Assembly: GCF_004217145.1 (NCBI RefSeq)
Contig: NZ_SHKR01000012.1
Location: 1,054,001 to 1,118,000 of the forward strand
Direction: 5' to 3'
From: Kribbella rubisoli
Lineage (GTDB): Bacteria > Actinomycetota > Actinomycetes > Propionibacteriales > Kribbellaceae
Length of the DNA: 64,000 bases
Of the stretch, positions 33,804-41,882 are shown one piece after another (position 1 is the first letter of the stretch; each line of letters starts with the position of its first letter). The notes below the pieces were generated by a model. That model ran no database searches. It was not told the origin of the DNA and saw only the letters and a program-made list of their open reading frames with translations. Position numbers and translations under genes: made by a program.

Positions 33804-34586
33804 TCAGACCTGGTCGGTGGGGCGGATGACGATTTCGGCCACGGCTCGGCGGCGGGGGCTGGTGACGATGTAGGCGACGGCTTCGGCGATGTCGTCGGCG
33901 TGCAACTGTTCGACATCGGCGAACCTGGCCGTCATGCGCTCGTGGACGGCGGCTTGCTGGTGGCTGAGGAGTTCGGTTTGTACGAGGCCTGGTTCGACGA
34001 CGGAGAAGCGGACGTTGCGGCGGGCGTATTCCTGGCGCCAGGCTTCGGTGGCGGCGGTGACGCCGAACTTGGTGGCGTTGTAGACGGCGGCGTTGGGGAT
34101 GACCCAGCGGCCGGCGATGGAGCTGATGTTGACTACGTCGGCGACCTGGCGTGGGCTGGTGGCGGCGGCTTCGACGAGGTGGGGCAGGGCGGCTTTGGTG
34201 AGGTAGAGCAGCCCGTTGAGGTTGATGTCGACCATTTGCTGCCATTCGGTCAGCGGGGACGCGGCGGAGTCGCCGGTGAGCATGACGCCGGCGGCGTTGA
34301 CGAGGGTGTCCAGTCGGCCGAGCCGATCGATGGTGGTGGCGACGGCGTCAGTCGCTGCGTCGGCATCGGTCAGGTCGGCGGCCAGCGCGACCGCCTGGCC
34401 GCCTGCCGCGGCGATTTCCTTGGCCAGTGTCTCGAGGCGGTCTTGGCGGCGGGCGACGAGCACGACGGTGGCGCCTTGGGCGGCGAACTGGCGGGCAGTG
34501 GCCTCGCCGATGCCGCTGCTGGCGCCCGTGATCAGGGCGACCGTCGTGGTCAAAGTGGTGGTGGTTCCTTCCGGGATGATCTCCAT
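33804..34586 (-). CDS. SDR-family oxidoreductase (YdfG-like)
   Basis: A 260-residue SDR. TGASSGIG near residue 21 binds the cofactor; NAAGV, NISSIAG and YNATK near residue 168 are the catalytic region. The ending AEIVIRPTDQV is typical of YdfG/serine-dehydrogenase-like members. ATG 34586 is divergent from the XRE-family regulator at 34693, with an inverted repeat between them; in actinobacteria this pairing is common and the regulator is probably the controller. Substrate unknown. Confidence 0.9.
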   Translation of the reverse strand: MEIIPEGTTTTLTTTVALITGASSGIGEATARQFAAQGATVVLVARRQDRLETLAKEIAAAGGQAVALAADLTDADAATDAVATTIDRLGRLDTLVNAAGVMLTGDSAASPLTEWQQMVDINLNGLLYLTKAALPHLVEAAATSPRQVADVVNISSIAGRWVIPNAAVYNATKFGVTAATEAWRQEYARRNVRFSVVEPGLVQTELLSHQQAAVHERMTARFADVEQLHADDIAEAVAYIVTSPRRRAVAEIVIRPTDQV

Positions 34587-34616
34587 GACTCCACTGTGAG
34601 ACGGGGTTTATGGGGG

Positions 34617-34656
34617 TACCAGGGTCTGTTTATGCAGGTATAAGTGCCACCTGGTA
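34617..34656. promoter_or_regulatory. divergent operator candidate, SDR/XRE
   Basis: TACCAGG (34617..34623) and CCTGGTA (34650..34656) form a perfect 7-bp inverted repeat spanning 40 bases, centred between the two divergent genes. GTTTATG is also repeated inside and beside it. Likely binding site of the regulator at 34693. Confidence 0.5.
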
Positions 34657-34692
34657 ATAGGCTGGGCGCAGTGGCACAGTGGAGGTATGACG

Positions 34693-35589
34693 ATGCCCCT
34701 GGCGGCGCGGTCGGCGCAGCTGATCGATGAGCAGTCCAGGCGGCGAGAACTTGCGTCGTTCCTGCGCAGCAGGCGCGAACGGATCTCTCCGGAGCAGGCC
34801 GGGCTGCCTCTCACGGGTCGCCGTCGGACGCCGGGATTGCGCCGGGAAGAGGTCGCGCACCTCGCCGGTATGGGGGTGACCTGGTACACGTGGCTGGAGC
34901 AGGGCCGGGACATCAAGGTCTCCGAGCAGGTGCTCGCAGCGGTCGCGGGGACGTTGCGGCTCGATTCGTACGAGCGGGCCCACCTTTACGCGTTGGCTGG
35001 GCATCCTGCGCCGCTGAGGGGGCGCGATTCCGCGGACATCCCGAGTGCGCTGCTGGCGATGATGCGTCAGCTCGAGCCGATTCCGGCCGTGCTGATCAAC
35101 GCCCGCTTCGACCTGCTCGCCTTCAACCGCACCTACGAGCGGCTGGTCGGGGACGTGGCCGATCTGCCGTTCGAGGATCGCAATTTGTTGGTGCTGATGT
35201 TCACCTCGCCGAGGTGGCGGACCACGTTGCTCGATTGGGAGGACGCCGCCGCGCGTCTGGTCGGTCGGCTCCGGTCCGGCATGGCGGAACACGCCGCCGA
35301 GTCCGAGTGGAAGTGGCTGGTCAGGCGGTTGCGGGAGGAGTCGCCGGATTTCGAGCGCTTGTGGGAGCAGCACGAGGTACGTGGCCCGGAGAATTTCACG
35401 AAGCGTTTCCTGCACCCTGAGGTCGGCCTGCTGAGCATGGACTACACGCAGCTGTCGTTCGGGGAGCGTTCGGCGATCAAGCTCGCCACCTACACCCCGG
35501 TGGACGACGAAACCTGGTCGAAGATGATGCTCCTGCAGGAAAACATCCAGACGAGCATGGTTTCCCGTGCCGAGCAGCGTCCGACGTAG
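34693..35589 (+). CDS. XRE-family regulator with MmyB-like ligand domain
   Basis: A 298-residue regulator. The N-terminal helix-turn-helix reads RTPGLRREEVAHLAGMGVTW followed by YTWLEQGRDIKVSEQVLAAV; the rest is the MmyB-like PAS-related domain (LINARFDLLAFNRTYERLVG, FLHPEVGLLSMDY). ATG 34693 lies seven bases after GGAGG; the ATG at 34687 is too close to it. In this group the regulator usually represses a divergent dehydrogenase or reductase until a ligand binds, here the SDR at 33804..34586. Confidence 0.9.
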   Translation: MPLAARSAQLIDEQSRRRELASFLRSRRERISPEQAGLPLTGRRRTPGLRREEVAHLAGMGVTWYTWLEQGRDIKVSEQVLAAVAGTLRLDSYERAHLYALAGHPAPLRGRDSADIPSALLAMMRQLEPIPAVLINARFDLLAFNRTYERLVGDVADLPFEDRNLLVLMFTSPRWRTTLLDWEDAAARLVGRLRSGMAEHAAESEWKWLVRRLREESPDFERLWEQHEVRGPENFTKRFLHPEVGLLSMDYTQLSFGERSAIKLATYTPVDDETWSKMMLLQENIQTSMVSRAEQRPT

Positions 35590-35875
35590 GCTTCTTGTCG
35601 GCCAGATTCCGGCACGGGTCCCGCGACTACCTTGTGCTTCTGGGCGAGCCGGTACACCACGGTTCATTGCGGTGTCGTAGAACTCTTGACCGGACTGTCG
35701 TCTGAGGAGACCGCCGACCATTTCGGAGCAATAGGTGGCGGAGGTGTACACCGGTACCTTGAACTCGGCGTACGTCGCTCGGTGATCAGGTTGGAAAGGC
35801 GCAGGGAGCCATCGGGTGGCCGCAGCCAAGGGCATGCGCTCGTCGATGTCCTCGGCGTCGGCAGGAGGAGACGGG
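35590..35875. other. gap without a recognised gene
   Basis: A minus-strand segment (about 35800 to 35620) reads coding-like residues (ATYAEFKVPVYTSATYCSEM) but has no start, stop context or known family. Probably remains of a lost gene. Confidence 0.25.
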
Positions 35876-36200
35876 CCGCGGTACGCGGAGGTTCCGTTGC
35901 CGTGGGCTGCCTCGGTGGAGGATGCGGCGGAGTCGGCGCGGCGGCTGTTCAGGTTCGGTGTGACTGGTTGGAAGGTGCAGGTCGAGCTCCGAACCCGGTC
36001 AACTTTCGACGCCGCGACCGAGCTGGTCACGGCAGATCACATGCGACAGCAGTTCGGCTGCGGTCCGGACGTGAAGCGCCATGTCGAGGTCGCGCAACAG
36101 TTCGCCGACGCCGGCTTCGACCAGTTGGCCCTGATCAACGCCGGCCCGACATGGACGGCTTCTTCGACTTCGCCCGCACCGAACTTCTCCCCCGCGCGCC
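35876..36200 (+). pseudogene. 3' remnant of an F420-dependent LLM-class oxidoreductase
   Basis: The frame reads RYAEVPLPWAASVEDAAESA, TFDAATELVTADHM, FGCGPDVKRHVEVAQQFAD and AGFDQLALINAG. Near 36147 sense moves to another frame with DMDGFFDFARTELLPR. This is the C-terminal third of a TIGR03557-type F420-dependent luciferase-like enzyme. The N-terminal two thirds are missing and there is a frameshift, so the gene is dead. Confidence 0.65.
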
Positions 36201-36217
36201 GTGCCCTCTGACGATCC

Positions 36218-36571
36218 TCAGGCGTGTTCGCCGTCGAGCAACTCGTGGAGCTTCTCCAGGGCATTCTGGATATCGGGATGGTCGTACTGCGCGGCCCGTG
36301 ACTCGGCGCTGATCACGCCGCAACGGTGCACGCGGCGGAAGTCGCCGTACGGAAACTCGTAGTGTCCTTTGGTCTCTTCGTCCATGTCGCTGTGGATGCC
36401 GAGGAACCAAAGGCTGTAGTCGCTCCAGCCATGCTTGTCCAGGTACGCGTTCTGCTCGGCCGCGGTCGGGGCGTGCTCGCTCCAGTCGTCCCGCACGTCC
36501 TTGACCGTCTGCCCCTTGTTGATCAGGTACTTGGCGTGCTCGAACGCCTTCTCATTCAGCTTCACAGTCAT
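36218..36571 (-). CDS. conserved hypothetical protein, 117 aa
   Basis: A soluble 117-residue protein (VKLNEKAFEHAKYLINKGQT, DDWSEHAPTAAEQNAYLDKH, EFPYGDFRRVHRCGVISAES). The composition and pattern resemble an unnamed family seen in actinobacteria and proteobacteria; no function is known to me. ATG 36571 lies inside the 3' end of the DUF6328 gene (20-base overlap), so the two are translationally linked. Confidence 0.75.
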   Translation of the reverse strand: MTVKLNEKAFEHAKYLINKGQTVKDVRDDWSEHAPTAAEQNAYLDKHGWSDYSLWFLGIHSDMDEETKGHYEFPYGDFRRVHRCGVISAESRAAQYDHPDIQNALEKLHELLDGEHA

Positions 36572-37091
36572 AGCGCCCCGGTTCCCGCCCGCCCGGAGAC
36601 GAATCAGACGCCGCGTGCCGGTGCCTGAGGTACGCCGGGATCGCCAGCCAGAACACGACGAACCAAACCAGCACGCCGACAACCAGCGCGATCGCGGCCG
36701 GCCGGGGGAGGACCACGTCGAGCGCGATCAGCACTCCACCGCAGATCGCAGCGACCAGGAAGGTCATGCCGCCCCTGGCGAGCCGGTCGGTCACGGTGAC
36801 GAGCTGGTCGCGCAGCCCTTTCCGGTAGAGCAGCCGGTGGACGGAGACGGGTGCGAGGAACAGCGCGACGGCGAGCGCCGCGGCCAGGAGTGTGCACGCG
36901 TAGACGGTGTGGGTGAACTGGTCAGCGGTGTGGAACTGGTTCTGGAACGCGATTCCCAGCAGGAACGCGAACAGGATCTGCGTCCCGGTCTGAACGAGCC
37001 GAAGCTCTTGGAGGAGCTCGTCCCAGTGTCGATCGAGCCGCTCGCCGGAGGTCTCGTCGTCACGCTGGTAGGTCAACCGCTTGGAACTCAT
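36552..37091 (-). CDS. DUF6328-like membrane protein
   Basis: A 179-residue protein with four hydrophobic segments (ILFAFLLGIAFQNQF, VYACTLLAAALAVALFLAPV, MTFLVAAICGGVLIALDVVL, ALVVGVLVWFVVFWLAIPAY) and an acidic/basic N-terminus ending in LLQELRLVQTGTQ, the signature of DUF6328. ATG 37091 has a GGAAGG site. It sits 30 bases downstream of an SDR gene on the same strand. Function unknown. Confidence 0.85.
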   Translation of the reverse strand: MSSKRLTYQRDDETSGERLDRHWDELLQELRLVQTGTQILFAFLLGIAFQNQFHTADQFTHTVYACTLLAAALAVALFLAPVSVHRLLYRKGLRDQLVTVTDRLARGGMTFLVAAICGGVLIALDVVLPRPAAIALVVGVLVWFVVFWLAIPAYLRHRHAASDSSPGGREPGRYDCEAE

Positions 37092-37121
37092 CGGGCTACC
37101 TTCCGCCGCCAGGTCTGATCG

Positions 37122-38000
37122 TCAGGGAAGTGGGCGGCCGCCGGTGGCGCCGATGCGTTCGCCGGTGACGTAGGTGGAGTCGTCGGAGGCGAGGAAGACA
37201 TACAAGGGTGCGAGTTCGGCGGGCTGGCCGGCTCGGCCTAGCGGGGTGTCGGCGCCGAAGTCGCCGACCTTGTCGGCGGGCATCGTCGCGGGGATGAGCG
37301 GTGTCCAGATCGGCCCCGGCGCGACGGCGTTCACCCGGATGCCCTTCGGAGCCAGTTCTTGAGCCAGTCCCTTGGTGAAGTTGAGGATCGCCGCTTTGCT
37401 GGTGGCGTAGTCGAGCAGATTCGGCGACGGCTCGTAGGCCTGGATCGAAGTGGTGTTGATGATCGCCGACCCCTCCGACAGGTGCGGCAGTGCGGCCTTG
37501 CACAGCCAGAACATCGCGTAGACGTTCGTCTTCAGCACGCGGTCGAACTGCTCGGTAGAGATATCCGCGATCCCCTCCTGCGACATCTGGTACGCCGCGT
37601 TGTTGACCAGGATGTCGATCCCGCCGAGCTCCTGCACGCACTCGTCGACGAGTCGCCCGCAGTGCTGCTCGTCCTGGATGTCGCCGGCCAACGCGGCCGC
37701 CGTACGCCCCGATTCGCGGACCAGACGGCAGGTCTCTCGGGCGTCCTGCTCCTCGGCCTCGAGGTGGGAGATCATCACGTCCGCGCCCTCACGCGCGAAC
37801 GCGAGAGCAACCGCACGTCCGATCCCCGAGTCGCCCCCGGTGATCAACGCCCGCTTGCCGGTCAGCTTCCCGCTGCCGCGATAGGTCTGCTCGCCGTAGT
37901 CCGGCTCCGGGGTCATCGCGCCACTGTGCCCGGGATGCTCCTGGGTGTGCGGCTCCTGCTGTTCCGGGCCGGCATACCTGGTCGTCGGATCGCTGCTCAT
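37122..38000 (-). CDS. SDR-family oxidoreductase, YghA/general-stress type
   Basis: A 292-residue SDR with the ~40-residue hydrophilic N-terminal extension (PDYGEQTYRGSGKLTGKRAL) of YghA/Gsp39-type enzymes. TGGDSGIGRA near residue 54, NNAAYQ, and YATSKAA near residue 197 are the cofactor and catalytic motifs. Homologues are often stress-induced and reduce aldehydes or sugars with NAD(P)H. ATG 38000 has an AAAGGCGG site. It is divergent from the GH13 gene at 38096 and followed by the DUF6328 gene. Confidence 0.9.
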   Translation of the reverse strand: MSSDPTTRYAGPEQQEPHTQEHPGHSGAMTPEPDYGEQTYRGSGKLTGKRALITGGDSGIGRAVALAFAREGADVMISHLEAEEQDARETCRLVRESGRTAAALAGDIQDEQHCGRLVDECVQELGGIDILVNNAAYQMSQEGIADISTEQFDRVLKTNVYAMFWLCKAALPHLSEGSAIINTTSIQAYEPSPNLLDYATSKAAILNFTKGLAQELAPKGIRVNAVAPGPIWTPLIPATMPADKVGDFGADTPLGRAGQPAELAPLYVFLASDDSTYVTGERIGATGGRPLP

Positions 38001-38095
38001 CGTCCGCCTTTCGTCGTCGCGTCGCCTTCGCGGTACCCGCTGCTCGCCCGACGCACGCGCGTTTTCTGCCTGGCGAGCGCGGGTACCGGCCGGCC

Positions 38096-39682
38096 ATGCG
38101 GCTCGACGGAAGGGTGATCTATCAGCTGGATCCGGCGACGTTCTTCGACTCCGACGGTGACGGCGCCGGTGATCTGGAAGGCGTGGTCCGCAAGCTGGAC
38201 CACATCCGCGCGGTCGGGGCCGACACGTTGTGGCTGCAACCGTTCTATGTCTCGCCGTACCGCGATGCCGGGTACGACATCGTGGACCATCGCGATGTGT
38301 CGTCCCGGTTCGGCACGATGGCCGACTTCGAGACGCTGGTCGCGCGGTGCCACCAGGTGGATCTGAAGGTGATGATCGAGCTGGTCGTCCAGCACACGTC
38401 GGTGGATCATCCGTGGTTCCGCGCGGCCCGCGTGGACGCGGATTCGCCGTACCGGGACTACTACGTCTGGGCGTCGGAGGCGCGGGATGATCCGGCGGTG
38501 GAGAAGCCGGTGTTCCCGGGGGTCGAGGACTCGATCTGGGCGTACGACGATCAGGTGGGGAAGTACTACCGGCATGCGTTCTACCGGCACGAAGCTGACC
38601 TGGACGTCGGCCATCCCGCCGTCCGTGCCGAGATCGCCGGGATCATCCGGCATTGGCTGGACCGCGGTGTGGACGGGTTCCGCGTCGACGCGGTGCCGTA
38701 CATGGTCCGGCAGGCGGCGCTGGCAGACGGTCGCGACGACGGCTACTGGTTCCTGTCCGAGTTGGCGGCCGCAGCTGACGGCGTACCGCTGATGGGCGAG
38801 GTGGACGTGGCGCCGGACCAGTACGGCCCGTACTTCGGTGACGCCGACAGGCTGCACGCCGTGCTGGACTTCTGGACGAACAACCTGCTCTTTCTTGCGC
38901 TGGCCCGCTGCGATGCCGAGCCGCTGCTCCGGGGGCTGCGGGCGCAACCTGCGCCACCGGATGGGTGTACGTATGTCAACTGGCTGCGCAACCACGACGA
39001 GCTGGACCTCGATCGACTCACCGAGGCCGAGCGTCACGAGGTGTTCGATGCCTTCGCTCCCGAGGAGAACATGCGTGCCTTCGGGCGGGGGATCCGTCGT
39101 CGGCTGGCGCCGATGCTCGGTGACGAGCGGCGGATCGCGATGGCGCATGCGATCGCGCAATCGTTGCCCGGGGCACCGGTTATCCGGTACGGCGAGGAGA
39201 TCGGCATGAGTGAGGATCTCTCGCTGCCTGATCGTGCCTCGGTGCGGACTCCGATGCAGTGGTCGGCCGCGGACAACGCCGGCTTCAGCAAGGCGCCACC
39301 CGGTGTTGTCGAGCCTGGTCCGATCGCCGCTGGTCCCTACGCTTTCACGAGCGTCAACGTCGCCGAGCAGGAGCTGCGCCCCGGTTCGCTGCTCAGCCGC
39401 GTCTCGCAACTCGCCACGACGCGGCGCAGTCTCGGCGTTCTCCCGTCCGGCAGTTGCGAGGGCGTCGCGGTTGAGCCGCGCTCGGTGTTCGGCGTGCTGC
39501 ACCGCCGCCGCGACGACGCTGTACTGATGCTCGCCAACCTGTCACCGGACGAAGTCCGGGTGCACCTGCCGTACGACGTGCGCGCCGATCTGCTTGCGGA
39601 CAGCAACTATCAGCCGGCGACCGACGACCTGGTCCTCACCGGCTACGGCTACCGGTGGTTACGCGTCCACAATGCCAGCTGA
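38096..39682 (+). CDS. GH13 alpha-glucosidase/trehalose synthase-like enzyme
   Basis: A 528-residue GH13 protein. GVDGFRVDAVPYM near residue 200 carries the nucleophile aspartate, LMGEVDV near residue 225 the acid/base glutamate, and NWLRNHDELD near residue 290 the third acid. The start (VIYQLDPATFFDSDGDGAGD) is like trehalose synthase TreS, but it lacks the longer TreS lid and any maltokinase fusion. It may isomerise maltose and trehalose or hydrolyse alpha-glucosides. No ribosome site is clear before ATG 38096. A proline-rich ORF and a dehydrogenase follow on the same strand. Confidence 0.85.
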   Translation: MRLDGRVIYQLDPATFFDSDGDGAGDLEGVVRKLDHIRAVGADTLWLQPFYVSPYRDAGYDIVDHRDVSSRFGTMADFETLVARCHQVDLKVMIELVVQHTSVDHPWFRAARVDADSPYRDYYVWASEARDDPAVEKPVFPGVEDSIWAYDDQVGKYYRHAFYRHEADLDVGHPAVRAEIAGIIRHWLDRGVDGFRVDAVPYMVRQAALADGRDDGYWFLSELAAAADGVPLMGEVDVAPDQYGPYFGDADRLHAVLDFWTNNLLFLALARCDAEPLLRGLRAQPAPPDGCTYVNWLRNHDELDLDRLTEAERHEVFDAFAPEENMRAFGRGIRRRLAPMLGDERRIAMAHAIAQSLPGAPVIRYGEEIGMSEDLSLPDRASVRTPMQWSAADNAGFSKAPPGVVEPGPIAAGPYAFTSVNVAEQELRPGSLLSRVSQLATTRRSLGVLPSGSCEGVAVEPRSVFGVLHRRRDDAVLMLANLSPDEVRVHLPYDVRADLLADSNYQPATDDLVLTGYGYRWLRVHNAS

Positions 39683-39747
39683 ATGCCCTGCATGGATGGC
39701 TTGCCGGGCGGGCACAGGAAATCACGTTCCTTCGTCTGGAGGTCATC

Positions 39748-39906
39748 ATGAGTACGACGCCTGTGCCGCCGGTTCCGCCGTTGCCTGATCCCACGGACCC
39801 GGATCGCCCGGGGCGGGACGATCCGGACACGACGCCGTACCCGGATCCTGAGCCGCAGCCGGACGAGGATCCCGACGAGCAGCTGCCGAGGCCTGAGGGC
39901 GTATGA
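39748..39906 (+). CDS. small proline- and aspartate-rich protein
   Basis: A 52-residue, very acidic, proline-rich protein (VPPVPPLPDPTDPDRPGRDD) with no hydrophobic segment. ATG 39748 has an exact GGAGG site, and its TGA overlaps the next ATG (39903), so it is likely translated and coupled to the dehydrogenase. It is probably disordered; function unknown. Confidence 0.7.
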   Translation: MSTTPVPPVPPLPDPTDPDRPGRDDPDTTPYPDPEPQPDEDPDEQLPRPEGV

Positions 39907-41075
39907 AGGCGCTGACCTGGCAGGGGAAACGGGAGGTCGGGTACGGCGACGTGCCGGATCCGCGGATCCAGGAGCCGACGGACGCGATCGTGAAGGTGAC
40001 GTCGAGCGGGATCTGTGGATCGGATTTGCATCTGTACGAGGTGATGGGTCCGTTCCTGGATGCCGGTGACGTGCTCGGTCATGAGGTGATCGGGATCGTG
40101 GAGGAGACCGGGTCCGAGGTGGGCGGGCTGCGGGCCGGTGATCGGGTCGTCGTACCGTTTCAGATCGCGTGTGGGTCGTGCTTCATGTGTGTGCAGGGTT
40201 TGCAGACGCAGTGTGAGACGACGCAGGTTCGCGAGCGGGGGATGGGTGCGGCGCTGTTTGGTTACACCAAGCTGTACGGGCACGTGCCGGGTGGGCAGGC
40301 GGAGTACGTGCGTGTCCCGCAGGCGCAGTACGGGCCGATCAAGGTGCCCGATGGCCCGCTGGACGATCGGTTCGTCTATCTGTCCGATGTGCTTCCGACG
40401 GCCTGGCAGGCGGTCGAGTACGCCGGGATCCCGGCTGATGGCACGGTCGTCGTACTCGGACTGGGCCCGATCGGCGACATGGCCGGCCGGATTGCGCTGC
40501 ACCGCGGTCACCGGGTGATCGGCGTCGACCTGGTCGCCGATCGGTTGAAGCGTGCACGGGCGTATGGCGTGGAGACGCTGACGTACTCCGACGACGTGGC
40601 GGACGTGATCCGGGATCGCACCGAGGGTCGTGGGCCGGATGCGGTGATTGATGCCGTCGGCATGGAAGCCCACGGTTCGCCGGTCGCGCGGCGTGTGCAG
40701 CAGGTGGCGGGGTTGTTGCCGGGCGCAATCCAGCGCACGTTCATGCAGAGGGCCGGCGTGGACCGGATGGCGGCGTTGCTGCTCGCGATCGACATCGTGC
40801 GTCGGGGCGGCACGATCTCGCTGGTCGGGGTGTACGGCGGGATGGCTGACCCGCTGCCGATGCTGACGATGTTCGACAAGCAGATTCAACTGCGGATGGG
40901 GCAAGCGAACGTCCGCCGGTGGAGCGGTCAGATCCTTCCGCTGCTGACCGATGACGACCCGTTGAACGTCGACAGCTTCGCCACCCATCATCTGCCGCTG
41001 TCGGACGGTCCCGCGGCGTACCGCATGTTCCAGCAGAAGGCGGACGGCGCCGTCAAGGTGCTCCTCACCCCTTGA
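39903..41075 (+). CDS. zinc-dependent alcohol dehydrogenase, formaldehyde-dehydrogenase-like
   Basis: A 390-residue medium-chain dehydrogenase. SSGICGSDLHLYE near residue 35 gives the catalytic-zinc cysteine, LGHEVIG the second ligand region, and IACGSCFMCVQGLQTQCETT near residue 93 the four structural-zinc cysteines. The NAD site is VVVLGLGPIGDMAG near residue 180. The extended length and GHVPGGQAEYVRVP resemble glutathione-independent formaldehyde dehydrogenases. ATG 39903 overlaps the proline-rich ORF (ATGA). Substrate uncertain. Confidence 0.9.
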   Translation: MKALTWQGKREVGYGDVPDPRIQEPTDAIVKVTSSGICGSDLHLYEVMGPFLDAGDVLGHEVIGIVEETGSEVGGLRAGDRVVVPFQIACGSCFMCVQGLQTQCETTQVRERGMGAALFGYTKLYGHVPGGQAEYVRVPQAQYGPIKVPDGPLDDRFVYLSDVLPTAWQAVEYAGIPADGTVVVLGLGPIGDMAGRIALHRGHRVIGVDLVADRLKRARAYGVETLTYSDDVADVIRDRTEGRGPDAVIDAVGMEAHGSPVARRVQQVAGLLPGAIQRTFMQRAGVDRMAALLLAIDIVRRGGTISLVGVYGGMADPLPMLTMFDKQIQLRMGQANVRRWSGQILPLLTDDDPLNVDSFATHHLPLSDGPAAYRMFQQKADGAVKVLLTP

Positions 41076-41155
41076 CGCCTGTTTCAAGCATTCCGAGACG
41101 TACGCCGTCCGCAATTCGCCCCGCATGCGATTTCGATGTACTCGCACGGTCAACG

Positions 41156-41614
41156 TCAGGGCTCGATCGGCGACAGTTCCGGGAGCATCTGTCCCTCAAT
41201 CAACTGCCTGAGGCGGTCGAGAGCAGTCGTCCAGAGTTTGTCGTACTGGGCCAGTAGCGTGTCGTGGATGCCGGCGTGGGTGAGGATCAGGTGCGCACCC
41301 CCGCGTCCGGGCACTACGTCCACCAGGACCGTGCTTGCGGGGTGCGGCGGCCGGTCGAAGGCGGCCTGGAAGTAGTGCGGAGGTTCGCAGGTCGTGACGA
41401 TCCCGGTCTGTTCGGTTCGGGCCGGCGTGACGACCACGAACCCGCCGTACTGCGTGTCGCTCAGGACGGTCGGCCCGAGCCAGCGACTGAGATTCTCGGG
41501 CCTGGTGATCAGTTTCCAGAGGCGCTCTGCATCACATCCCAACATGCGTACGTACCTCAACTGCGGCGCCCGATCCGCGCGTGACGCCCGTCGTGTATTC
41601 GATGTACGAGCCAT
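41156..41614 (-). CDS. SRPBCC/AHSA1-family protein
   Basis: About 152 residues with a START/Bet v1-like pattern (YVRMLGCDAERLWKLITRPE, NLSRWLGPT, LILTHAGI). AHSA1-type proteins bind small hydrophobic ligands; few have known roles. ATG 41614 is my choice; the frame is open to 41650, and no ribosome site decides. Single gene between the zinc dehydrogenase and the molybdopterin oxidoreductase. Confidence 0.75.
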   Translation of the reverse strand: MARTSNTRRASRADRAPQLRYVRMLGCDAERLWKLITRPENLSRWLGPTVLSDTQYGGFVVVTPARTEQTGIVTTCEPPHYFQAAFDRPPHPASTVLVDVVPGRGGAHLILTHAGIHDTLLAQYDKLWTTALDRLRQLIEGQMLPELSPIEP

Positions 41615-41882
41615 GGACAACCGGTGCCCATGGATCGCGTTACAACTCATTCAAACGGCGCATAGGGCCGCTCAGGGAACGGCCGCGGCGGCTGGTCCCG
41701 CTTCCGCCCCTCCAGAGGAACCTTCGGCACTTGCGAACTTTGCCGTCGCCCCGATCCCTGTCCATCGGCTGGCCGCGATATCGACCACCCGACTGTGACT
41801 ACCTGCGAGCGCTCCCGTGCACGTCGCGAGGCCTCGCGAGCGGCGCTGTTTCCCGGCCTCGGCGGCGGGGAACTCGCGGATC

